Assembly (NCBI GenBank): GCA_030698465.1
Contig: JAUYJZ010000034.1
Coordinates: 1-7,178 of the forward strand
DNA: 7,178 bases
Origin: a bacterium
GTDB taxonomy: Bacteria > Patescibacteriota > Minisyncoccia > Minisyncoccales > UBA10102
Direction of reading: 5' to 3'
Below, piece by piece: positions 1 to 4,298 of the stretch. A program made the position numbers and the translations under genes. Below the pieces are notes generated by a model. It saw only the letters and a list, made by a program, of their open reading frames with translations, was not told where the DNA came from and did not search any database. The number at the start of each line of letters is the position of its first letter. Position 1 is the first letter of the stretch.

Positions 1-1048
1 CGAGCTAGACGCCATTGGACGCCAACGCGGATTCGGGTTTGGTGGAGGACATGATGAGAGAGAACAAACCCTTAACCAAATTTTGGTGGAAATGGATGGC
101 TTTGAACGGGATGCCACCACCATTATAATTGCTGCAACCAACAGGCCGGATGTGCTAGACCCAGCTTTGTTACGTCCCGGAAGATTTGACCGAAGAATCA
201 TGCTGGACCTGCCGGACGTGAACGACCGGGAAGCAATCTTAAAGATTCACGGCAGAGGAAAGCCCCTGGCCCAAGACACGAAACTCAGAGAAATTGCAGA
301 GCGCACGCCGGGGTTTGCCGGAGCTGACCTGGAAATCTTAATGAATGAAGCTGCCATCTTTGCGGCCCGGAGAAACAAGTTGCAGATAGGGCAGGAGGAA
401 TTGCTGGAGTCCATAGACAAGGTGCTTTTGGGACCGGAACGAAAGAGCCATGTCTTGTCTAAAAAAGAAAAGGAGATTACCGCATACCACGAAGCGGGCC
501 ATGCCCTGGTTGCCTCCACGGTCCCTCACGGGGACCCGGTGAGAAAGGTATCCATTATTTCCCGCGGAAGGGCAGGAGGATATACCTTAAAACTCCCTTC
601 AGAAGAACGGCACCTAAAAACAAAAACTGAGTTTCTCTCAGACCTTGCGGTGCTGCTCGGCGGATATGCAGCAGAACGATTAAAATTCAAAGATGTTACC
701 ACAGGACCCTCCAACGATTTGGAAAAGGCGGCTGAAATCGCACGCTCTTTGGTAAAAGAGTTTGGCATGTCAGAAAAACTTGGGCCCGTCACCTTTGGGG
801 ATCGCGAGGAAGGAATGTTTATGGGAAGAAGGGCGCCCGAGTCCCAAAACTATTCTGAAAAAGTGGCAGAAATCATAGACAAGGAAGTATCAAAACTCTT
901 GGAGAACGCCAGAAAGACGGCAGAGAAAATCCTGAAGAGAAAGAAAGCAACCCTTGAAAAGATAGCAAAAATTCTGATAGAAAAAGAAACAATAGAGCGG
1001 GAGGAGTTTGAGAGGCTGGTAGGCAGAAAACAAAAAAACAAAACTTAA
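1..1048 (+). CDS. ftsH: ATP-dependent zinc metalloprotease FtsH, C-terminal part (5' end outside window)
   Basis: Membrane-anchored AAA+ protease that unfolds and degrades membrane and regulatory proteins. The reading frame is open from base 2, so a TTG at 83 is internal and not the start; about 348 residues are present and roughly 270, including the membrane anchor and Walker A, lie off the left edge. The visible part begins at the Walker B glutamate (ELDAIGRQRG), continues through the second region of homology with the arginine-finger motif RPGRFDR (arginines at bases 173 and 182), and reaches the M41 protease motif HEAGH at 488-502. The likely third zinc ligand is Asp at 716-718 in PSNDLEKA, 76 residues after the first His, close to the E. 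coli spacing. The end is Lys-rich and helical, as usual. The stop (1046-1048) lies inside a hairpin. Every diagnostic motif expected in this part is intact, so function is not in doubt. Confidence 0.97.
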   Translation, partial: ELDAIGRQRGFGFGGGHDEREQTLNQILVEMDGFERDATTIIIAATNRPDVLDPALLRPGRFDRRIMLDLPDVNDREAILKIHGRGKPLAQDTKLREIAERTPGFAGADLEILMNEAAIFAARRNKLQIGQEELLESIDKVLLGPERKSHVLSKKEKEITAYHEAGHALVASTVPHGDPVRKVSIISRGRAGGYTLKLPSEERHLKTKTEFLSDLAVLLGGYAAERLKFKDVTTGPSNDLEKAAEIARSLVKEFGMSEKLGPVTFGDREEGMFMGRRAPESQNYSEKVAEIIDKEVSKLLENARKTAEKILKRKKATLEKIAKILIEKETIEREEFERLVGRKQKNKT

Positions 1049-1063
1049 CTCGGTTAAGTTTTG
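1039..1063 (+). terminator. Stop-codon-overlapping terminator hairpin of ftsH
   Basis: An 11-bp perfect stem, CAAAACTTAAC paired with GTTAAGTTTTG around a TCG loop. The ftsH stop codon is inside the left arm. An A-rich run precedes it, and the right arm ends in TTTT but no longer U-tract follows, so it is weaker than a textbook intrinsic terminator and could work in either direction. It resembles the minus-strand terminator at 4275-4298 in loop and TTAAGTTTT arm. Confidence 0.6.
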
Positions 1064-1075
1064 CACAGGAGGGGT

Positions 1076-1098
1076 CGGGAGGATTGGGTATCCTCCCG
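1076..1098. repeat. Perfect 9-bp hairpin in the spacer before tRNA-Ile
   Basis: CGGGAGGAT pairs with ATCCTCCCG around a 5-nt loop (TGGGT). It is the middle one of three consecutive hairpins (1039-1063, 1076-1098, 1108-1134) filling the spacer. No convincing ORF occupies this stretch. Function is unknown; it may be a transcript-end structure or a small palindromic repeat. Confidence 0.6.
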
Positions 1099-1107
1099 TG
1101 TCGGAAA

Positions 1108-1134
1108 TTCTTCAAAACCGAGGGTTTTGAAGAA
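1108..1134. repeat. Perfect 12-bp hairpin upstream of the tRNA-Ile promoter
   Basis: TTCTTCAAAACC pairs with GGTTTTGAAGAA around a GAG loop. Its core resembles the minus-strand reading of the hairpin at 4102-4122 (AAAACCGAGGGTTTT against AAAACCGAAGGTGTT), so both may belong to one dispersed palindrome family. The right arm contains the TTGAAG proposed as the -35 element of the tRNA-Ile promoter. Confidence 0.55.
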
Positions 1135-1154
1135 GCGAAGACGAACATTTTAAT
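1127..1154 (+). promoter_or_regulatory. Candidate promoter for tRNA-Ile(UAU)
   Basis: TTGAAG at 1127-1132 (4 of 6 to the -35 consensus), a 16-bp spacer, and TTTAAT at 1149-1154 (5 of 6 to TATAAT). Expected initiation is near 1161, about 7 nt before the mature tRNA. Found by eye only; it fits a tRNA unit separated from ftsH by a terminator. Confidence 0.45.
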
Positions 1155-1167
1155 GGAGTCGAGCGAC

Positions 1168-1240
1168 GGGCACGTAGCTCAATGGTTAGAGCACGAAGCT
1201 TATACCTTCGCGGTTCCTGGTTCGAGCCCAGGCGTGCCCA
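1168..1240 (+). tRNA. tRNA-Ile(UAU), reads AUA
   Basis: Full 73-nt cloverleaf. Acceptor GGGCACG/CGTGCCC is perfect, D stem GCTC/GAGC, anticodon stem CGAAG/CTTCG perfect, T stem CCTGG/CCAGG with TTCGAGC loop, discriminator A, no encoded CCA. The 7-nt anticodon loop is CTTATAC, so positions 34-36 (1201-1203) read UAU. Most bacteria decode AUA with a CAU-anticodon tRNA modified to lysidine by TilS; a direct UAU tRNA is an uncommon alternative. Confidence 0.93.
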
Positions 1241-1258
1241 CATTGTGGATAAAGTTCC

Positions 1259-1311
1259 TTCACAATATGTACCACCGATGATAACATAGATATATGAGAT
1301 CATTGTGGTAC
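1259..1311 (+). promoter_or_regulatory. Candidate leaderless promoter with flanking inverted repeat before the HTH gene
   Basis: TTCACA at 1259-1264 (5 of 6 to -35), 17-bp spacer, TAACAT at 1282-1287 (4 of 6 to -10). Initiation would fall at about 1293-1294, the A of the proposed ATG, and no Shine-Dalgarno is visible. An inverted repeat, GTACCAC at 1269-1275 and GTGGTAC at 1305-1311, flanks the -10 and start codon and could be an operator for the HTH product. An 8-base direct repeat CATTGTGG occurs at 1241 and 1301. All of this is inference from spacing and symmetry. Confidence 0.35.
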
Positions 1312-2004
1312 GAACTAAAACCAAGAGCCATTAGGCTTCGGAGGCACGGACTTTCTATAAGAGATGTTGAGCAGAAACTAAAAATTCCACGTTCCACGTT
1401 GAGTGGGTGGTTCAGAGATATAAAACTTTCAAGCAAACAAAGAAAAAAACTATATGGCAACTGGAAAAACGCTCTCCTAGAAGCGCGTAAAAAAGCTGCT
1501 GAGTGGCATCGTACACAGAAGATAAAAAGATTATATGAAGCAGAAAATAGTGCAAAAATAACGCTTGCACAAATCAACCTTAAAGATAAGCATATTCTGG
1601 AGATTGCTCTTGCGCTTCTGTATCTTGGAGAAGGGTCGAAGAAAAACGATGAAACTGCGCTTGGAAGCTCTGATCCTCTTATACTAAAGTTTTTCTTAAC
1701 CGCTCTACAGAATATCTATAATATTCCTGTCACCAAAATAAGATGCGAATTGGGGCTACGTGCGGACCAAAACCCAGACAAGTTAAAACGGTTTTGGTCC
1801 AAAGAGTTACATCTCCCCTTAAGCTGCTTCCGGCAGGTTAATATTGATAAAAGAACGGAAGGATCTAAAACGTACTCATATTATAAGGGTGTATGTCATA
1901 TACGTTGTGGAAGTGTAGCAATTCAAAGGAAATTAGTATTTTTAAGTCGCACGTTCTGTAAAGAAATCACAGAAAGAACTTGGACGCGTAGCTCAGCTGG
2001 TTAG
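1294..2004 (+). CDS. HTH plus LAGLIDADG-like protein, candidate standalone homing endonuclease
   Basis: A 236-residue protein with two visible parts. Residues about 16-45 form a helix-turn-helix (LSIRDVEQKLKIPRSTLSGW), resembling resolvase-type HTH domains. Residues 100-220 resemble the single-motif LAGLIDADG-like proteins common in CPR genomes: ALALLYLGEGSK at 105-116 carries the acidic residue expected in the motif, followed by SSDPLILKFF and a basic, mixed-strand region. A single motif would imply a homodimer. The gene lies between tRNA-Ile and tRNA-Val, and its last seven codons (WTRSSAG) are the 5' part of tRNA-Val read in frame, with the TAG stop in the D loop. By eye it is more AT-rich than ftsH or rluA, consistent with acquisition. 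It could instead be a transcriptional regulator. The ATG is chosen because it follows the promoter-like motif; no ribosome binding site is seen. Confidence 0.72.
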   Translation: MRSLWYELKPRAIRLRRHGLSIRDVEQKLKIPRSTLSGWFRDIKLSSKQRKKLYGNWKNALLEARKKAAEWHRTQKIKRLYEAENSAKITLAQINLKDKHILEIALALLYLGEGSKKNDETALGSSDPLILKFFLTALQNIYNIPVTKIRCELGLRADQNPDKLKRFWSKELHLPLSCFRQVNIDKRTEGSKTYSYYKGVCHIRCGSVAIQRKLVFLSRTFCKEITERTWTRSSAG

Positions 2005-2055
2005 AGCGTTTCGTTGACATCGAAAAGGTCCCCCGTTCGAGTCGGGGCGCGTCCA
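1982..2055 (+). tRNA. tRNA-Val(GAC)
   Basis: Full 74-nt cloverleaf: acceptor GGACGCG/CGCGTCC perfect, D stem GCTC/GAGC, anticodon stem TTTCG/CGAAA, loop TTGACAT with anticodon GAC at 2016-2018, T stem CCCCG/CGGGG, discriminator A, no encoded CCA. The first 23 nt overlap the end of the upstream coding gene on the same strand, and the next gene starts 4 nt after its 3' end. It complements the tRNA-Val(UAC) at 3292. Confidence 0.95.
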
Positions 2056-2059
2056 CTAT

Positions 2060-2743
2060 ATGAACTTGAATATTCTCTATGAAGATGCTAACCTATTGGT
2101 TGTAGACAAGGTGGCTGGCATTGATATTGAGGGGATACAGAAGCTCTTGCCAGAAGGATTTTCTCCGGCTCACCGTCTAGACAAAGATACTTCCGGGGCC
2201 CTCTTGATAGCAAAAGACCCAAAAACCCTTGAGTTCCTCCAAAACCAGTTCCAAGAAAGAACGATAGAGAAAAAGTATGTATGCCTGGTTGAGGGAGGGG
2301 TGAAGGAAGGGGGAAAGATTGAGGCTCTCTTGGGACGCTCAAGGCAAGACCGCAGAAAACAAAAGGTGTTTCTGCCGGGAGAACCCGGAGCTGAAGGCCG
2401 CTCCTTTGGAGCGAGCCTCGCCCACCAAAAGTGGGCGGGAAAAAGAGAGGCAAGCACCGAGTACCGAGTACTAAAACGCTACCAGGGCTACTCCTTCTTG
2501 GAGGCAAGCCCCAAAACCGGAAGGAAACACCAGATCAGGGTTCACATGAGCTATCTCGGGCACCCCATTGCTGGAGACAAGCTATACGGATTTAAAGACC
2601 AGAGAATGCCTGAGGGATTAAAAAGACAATTCCTTCACGCAGCTTCCCTTATCTTTACCCTGCCTGGGGGAGAACAAAAAACAGTTGAATCCCCCCTACC
2701 AGAAGATCTCAAATCAGTATTAGCAAACTTGAAAACACTATGA
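2060..2743 (+). CDS. RluA-family RNA pseudouridine synthase
   Basis: Converts specific uridines in rRNA or tRNA to pseudouridine; which site cannot be told from sequence. The 227-residue protein has the RluA motif HRLDKDTSG with catalytic Asp41, then EKKYVCLVEG, and the second signature TGRKHQIRVHM near residue 160. There is no N-terminal S4 domain, as in short RluA-type enzymes. Between RRKQKVFLPGEPGAEG and KREASTEYRVL there is about 15 to 20 residues more than I expect for the family, and that DNA is two adjacent perfect hairpins (2399-2437), suggesting an inserted palindromic element. The ATG is 4 nt after tRNA-Val with no Shine-Dalgarno, yet MNLNILYEDANLLVVDK is a normal family N terminus, so the start is probably right. 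The stop overlaps the rplS start as ATGA, indicating coupled translation. Confidence 0.93.
   Translation: MNLNILYEDANLLVVDKVAGIDIEGIQKLLPEGFSPAHRLDKDTSGALLIAKDPKTLEFLQNQFQERTIEKKYVCLVEGGVKEGGKIEALLGRSRQDRRKQKVFLPGEPGAEGRSFGASLAHQKWAGKREASTEYRVLKRYQGYSFLEASPKTGRKHQIRVHMSYLGHPIAGDKLYGFKDQRMPEGLKRQFLHAASLIFTLPGGEQKTVESPLPEDLKSVLANLKTL
2399..2437. repeat. Twin palindromic insert within the RluA-family gene
   Basis: Two adjacent perfect hairpins inside coding DNA: CGCTCC-TTT-GGAGCG at 2399-2413 and CGCCCAC-CAAAA-GTGGGCG at 2419-2437. They encode residues 114-126, a segment that looks extra relative to the RluA family and keeps the frame. This resembles, in concept only, protein-embedded palindromic elements known in Rickettsia. 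Confidence 0.6.
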
Positions 2744-3201
2744 CCACAAAACTGGAAACGGTGGCGAATATGACGTTAAAACAAGGCGTACCTGATGTTC
2801 GGGCCGGAGACGTGGTTCGCGTACACCAAAAAATCAAGGAAGGAGAAAAGGAGAGAATTCAGGTCTTTGAGGGGGTAGTTTTGGCAAGAAAGCATGGGAA
2901 AGGCATTAATGCCACCATCACTGTTCGAAGGGTGACCCAAAACGTAGGAGTGGAACGAATCTTCCCCTTACACTCCCCTTTACTAGAAAAGATTGAGATT
3001 GTCCGAAGATCCAAGGTCAGAAGAGCAAAACTCTACTACTTAAGAGAGGCTAAAGGGAGAAAGGCGCGTCTCAAGGCAAAAGAGTTTAACCTTGAGGTTC
3101 CAGTAGAGGAGCCACAACCACAAGAACAACCAGCAGAGGAGGAACCCGGAAAAGAATCTGCCGAAGAATCGACAGAAGCAGTTCCCGTTGAAGAGAGGTA
3201 A
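2740..3201 (+). CDS. rplS: 50S ribosomal protein L19 with acidic C-terminal extension
   Basis: Structural protein of the large subunit near the interface with the small subunit. Residues 1-115 match L19 well: VPDVRAGDVVRVH, GEKERIQVFEGVVLAR, VGVERIFPLHSPLLEKIE and RRSKVRRAKLYYLR. Typical L19 stops near 115-120 residues; this one runs to 153 with a tail from about 116 that is almost all Glu, Pro, Gln, Ala and Ser, so presumably disordered and negatively charged. Its start overlaps the upstream stop (ATGA at 2740-2743). Its own stop is separated from tRNA-Leu by a single base, so cotranscription with the tRNAs and RNase processing of the shared transcript are likely. Confidence 0.97.
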   Translation: MTTKLETVANMTLKQGVPDVRAGDVVRVHQKIKEGEKERIQVFEGVVLARKHGKGINATITVRRVTQNVGVERIFPLHSPLLEKIEIVRRSKVRRAKLYYLREAKGRKARLKAKEFNLEVPVEEPQPQEQPAEEEPGKESAEESTEAVPVEER

Positions 3202-3202
3202 T

Positions 3203-3288
3203 GCGCGGGTGGCGAAACTGGTAAACGCGCCATCTTGAGGGGGTGGTGGGCATTGCCCTTGGAGGTTCAAGTCCTCTCCCGCGCACCA
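3203..3288 (+). tRNA. tRNA-Leu(GAG), CCA encoded
   Basis: Class II tRNA. Acceptor GCGCGGG/CCCGCGC perfect; anticodon stem CCATC/GGTGG with one T-G pair; loop TTGAGGG giving GAG at 3237-3239; long variable arm with GGGC-ATT-GCCC stem; T arm GGAGG-TTCAAGT-CCTCT; discriminator A at 3285; CCA at 3286-3288. It lies 1 nt after the rplS stop and 3 nt before tRNA-Val(UAC). Confidence 0.95.
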
Positions 3289-3291
3289 CAG

Positions 3292-3366
3292 GGGCAGCTA
3301 GCTCAACGGTAGAGCATCGCGTTTACATCGCGGGGGTTACAGGTTCGAATCCTGTGCTGCCCACCA
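3292..3366 (+). tRNA. tRNA-Val(UAC), CCA encoded
   Basis: Acceptor GGGCAGC/GCTGCCC perfect, D stem GCTC/GAGC, anticodon stem TCGCG/CGCGG closed by a T-G pair, loop TTTACAT with anticodon UAC at 3324-3326, T stem ACAGG/CCTGT, discriminator A at 3363 and CCA at 3364-3366. It sits between tRNA-Leu and the Nudix gene, whose ATG is 5 nt after the CCA. Confidence 0.96.
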
Positions 3367-3371
3367 AAACT

Positions 3372-3788
3372 ATGGGGAAAAACGATCAAATCTTCTACGT
3401 CGGCTTGAAAGCTTTTATTGCTGATAAAGAAAAGCTTCTCATCGTCCAAGACCAAGAAAGCGAGCAATGGGAATTGCCGGGTGGAAAAATTCAGACTGGA
3501 GAAAATACATCGTATGCACTTCAACGTGAATTAAAAGAAGAGATTGGAGAAATTGCACAAGTTAAACCTGGGCCCGTCTTCTATGTATGGACAAGACAAC
3601 CATACCCAGAGCAGAATTTCTATCTTTTCTTAGTAGGATTCCAATGTACATGGAATGGTGGAGAAATCTCACTAAGCCCAGAACACAAAAACTTTCGCTG
3701 GATTACCAAAGAAGAAGTTGACGGAATAGATTTTGAGAATACCTACAAAGATGCTATAAAGCAGTATTTCCAGACCATTGAAAAGTAG
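3372..3788 (+). CDS. Nudix family hydrolase (MutT-like), substrate unknown
   Basis: Hydrolyses a nucleoside diphosphate linked to some moiety, using divalent metal. A 138-residue protein with a Nudix box at residues 38-60: G38, E44, then RELKEEIG at 52-59, matching GX5EX7REUXEEXGU except that the last position is Glu rather than hydrophobic. WELPGGK before it and FRWITKEEVD near residue 110 are usual in small MutT/ADP-ribose-pyrophosphatase-like enzymes. The frame is open back through tRNA-Val to 3243, but the N terminus MGKNDQIFYVGLKAFI at 3372 is the natural start. No Shine-Dalgarno is visible and the ATG is 5 nt past the tRNA CCA. The stop is 4 nt before tRNA-Phe, so the gene is embedded in the tRNA transcript. 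Substrate could be an oxidised nucleotide or another pyrophosphate compound. Confidence 0.93.
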   Translation: MGKNDQIFYVGLKAFIADKEKLLIVQDQESEQWELPGGKIQTGENTSYALQRELKEEIGEIAQVKPGPVFYVWTRQPYPEQNFYLFLVGFQCTWNGGEISLSPEHKNFRWITKEEVDGIDFENTYKDAIKQYFQTIEK

Positions 3789-3792
3789 CCAC

Positions 3793-4078
3793 GCCGCGGT
3801 AGCTCAGTGGAAGAGCAGTGGCCTAAGATTCTTTGGGCCATCCAATGGTAACGTTGGATTAAAAATTGGGTGAATTCGGGGAAACCAAGACATATATCTT
3901 ACAACCCCGAGCCAAGCCAAGAAGGGTATTAGTTTCTTGGAAGGTGTAGAGACTAGCGAGTGAGTCCCAACAATAACCTCGCAAAAAGCGCCCAACCCCC
4001 AACAAAGTTGGGGTGATGAGATAGTCCAAGTGGCTCTGGAAGAGCCTCGTGTCGGGTGTTCGATTCACCCCCGCGGCA
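3793..4078 (+). tRNA. tRNA-Phe(GAA) interrupted by a group I intron
   Basis: Exon 1 is 3793-3824 and exon 2 is 4039-4078, giving a 72-nt tRNA. Acceptor GCCGCGG/CCGCGGC perfect, D stem GCTC/GAGC, T arm GGGTG-TTCGATT-CACCC, variable loop GTGTC as in many bacterial tRNA-Phe, discriminator A, no CCA. The spliced anticodon loop is C-T|G-A-A-G-A, so the anticodon is GAA and the intron lies between U33 and G34. The anticodon stem GTGGC/GCCTC has one T-T mismatch (28-42), and position 37 is G rather than the usual A. Being the only tRNA-Phe visible here, it should depend on splicing for function. Confidence 0.9.
3825..4038 (+). ncRNA. Group I intron (IC3-like), 214 nt, no ORF
   Basis: Self-splicing ribozyme type. 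P1: exon GGCCT (3820-3824) pairs with GGGCC (3835-3839), including the obligatory U-G wobble at the 5' splice site. P10: exon 2 GAAGAG (4039-4044) pairs with TTCTTT (3829-3834), directly adjacent to P1. The last intron base is G (4038). P2 is ATCCAA/TTGGAT (3840-3859); P3 TTGGG/CCCAA (3866-3870, 3966-3970); P4 TCGGGG/CCCCGA (3876-3881, 3905-3910); P6 CCAAGAA/TTCTTGG (3917-3940); P7 GACTA/TAGTC (3951-3955, 4022-4026); a strong hairpin CCCCAAC/GTTGGGG (3997-4013) lies in the P8 region. Core strings GGGGAAACC, GAGCCAAGCC, AAGGTGTAGAGACTAG and ATAGTCC closely match what I recall of the Azoarcus tRNA-Ile and cyanobacterial tRNA-Leu introns. The exact P8 and P9 pairing is uncertain. Confidence 0.92.
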
Positions 4079-4101
4079 CAAATTTCCCCCGACCCCCGAT
4101 T

Positions 4102-4122
4102 TAGAACACCTTCGGTTTTCTA
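4102..4122. repeat. Hairpin in spacer between tRNA-Phe and tRNA-Gly
   Basis: TAGAACACC pairs with GGTTTTCTA around TTC with one internal mismatch. On the minus strand the core reads AAAACCGAAGGTGTT, close to the hairpin at 1108-1134. It could act as a transcript-end structure after tRNA-Phe, but no clear U-tract follows. Confidence 0.5.
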
Positions 4123-4132
4123 GCCTGCTGGC

Positions 4133-4180
4133 AATTTTTCCACCACGGGGAAAATTTCAAAAGTTGCAAAACAACTTTTG
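4133..4180. repeat. Two hairpins immediately before tRNA-Gly
   Basis: First, TTTTCC (4136-4141) pairs with GGAAAA (4149-4154), with flanking AA/TT pairing across a bulge. Second, a perfect 9-bp stem CAAAAGTTG/CAACTTTTG with a CAAAA loop (4158-4180), whose last G is base 1 of tRNA-Gly. No ORF of note or clear promoter is seen in 4079-4179. The second hairpin shares its CAAAA...TTTTG ends with the ftsH terminator. Confidence 0.5.
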
Positions 4181-4250
4181 CGGGTGTAGCACAGTGGTAG
4201 TGCAGTTGGTTGCCAATCAACGTACACGGGTTCGATCCCCGTCACCCGCT
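4180..4250 (+). tRNA. tRNA-Gly(GCC)
   Basis: 71-nt cloverleaf: acceptor GCGGGTG/CACCCGC perfect, D stem GCAC/GTGC, anticodon stem GTTGG/TCAAC closed by a G-T pair, loop TTGCCAA with GCC at 4212-4214, T stem ACGGG/CCCGT, discriminator T as is standard for bacterial tRNA-Gly, no encoded CCA. Its 3' end forms the left arm of a terminator hairpin. Confidence 0.95.
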
Positions 4251-4264
4251 CAGTAAGCGGTTTT
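4246..4264 (+). terminator. Intrinsic terminator sharing bases with the 3' end of tRNA-Gly
   Basis: CCGCT (4246-4250, the last tRNA bases) pairs with AGCGG (4256-4260) around a CAGTA loop, followed by TTTTCT. A GC-rich 5-bp stem plus T run fits a short intrinsic terminator for the plus-strand tRNA unit, facing the minus-strand operon's terminator about 10 nt away. Confidence 0.6.
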
Positions 4265-4274
4265 CTAATATCCC

Positions 4275-4298
4275 AAATAAAAACTTAATCGAACTAAG
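4275..4298 (-). terminator. Terminator of the nrdJ-adenosyltransferase-membrane protein operon
   Basis: On the minus strand CTTAGT pairs with ATTAAG (one G-T pair) around a TCG loop and is followed by TTTTTATTT. The stop codon of the membrane protein (4294-4296) is inside the left arm. Weak stem but a good U-tract. Confidence 0.6.

Noticed and set aside
1084..1281. 65-codon plus-strand ORF in the spacer and tRNA-Ile
   Set aside because: It runs through hairpins and a whole tRNA, and has no recognisable protein pattern.
1260..1577. 105-codon minus-strand ORF opposite the HTH gene
   Set aside because: Shadow of the real gene on the other strand; low-complexity hydrophobic translation with no family resemblance.
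2399..2437. Intrinsic terminator inside the RluA-family gene
   Set aside because: No T run follows either hairpin on either strand and coding continues intact with conserved motifs.
3243..3371. N-terminal extension of the Nudix protein by 43 residues
   Set aside because: This stretch is tRNA-Leu and tRNA-Val read as protein; the family N terminus begins at 3372.
3793..3824. Broken or half tRNA (pseudogene) before 3825
   Set aside because: The matching 3' half lies at 4039-4078 and the gap folds as a group I intron with consistent P1, P10 and terminal G.
4056..4256. 66-codon plus-strand ORF between tRNA-Phe and tRNA-Gly
   Set aside because: Both ends lie in tRNA genes and the middle is palindromic spacer; composition is not protein-like.
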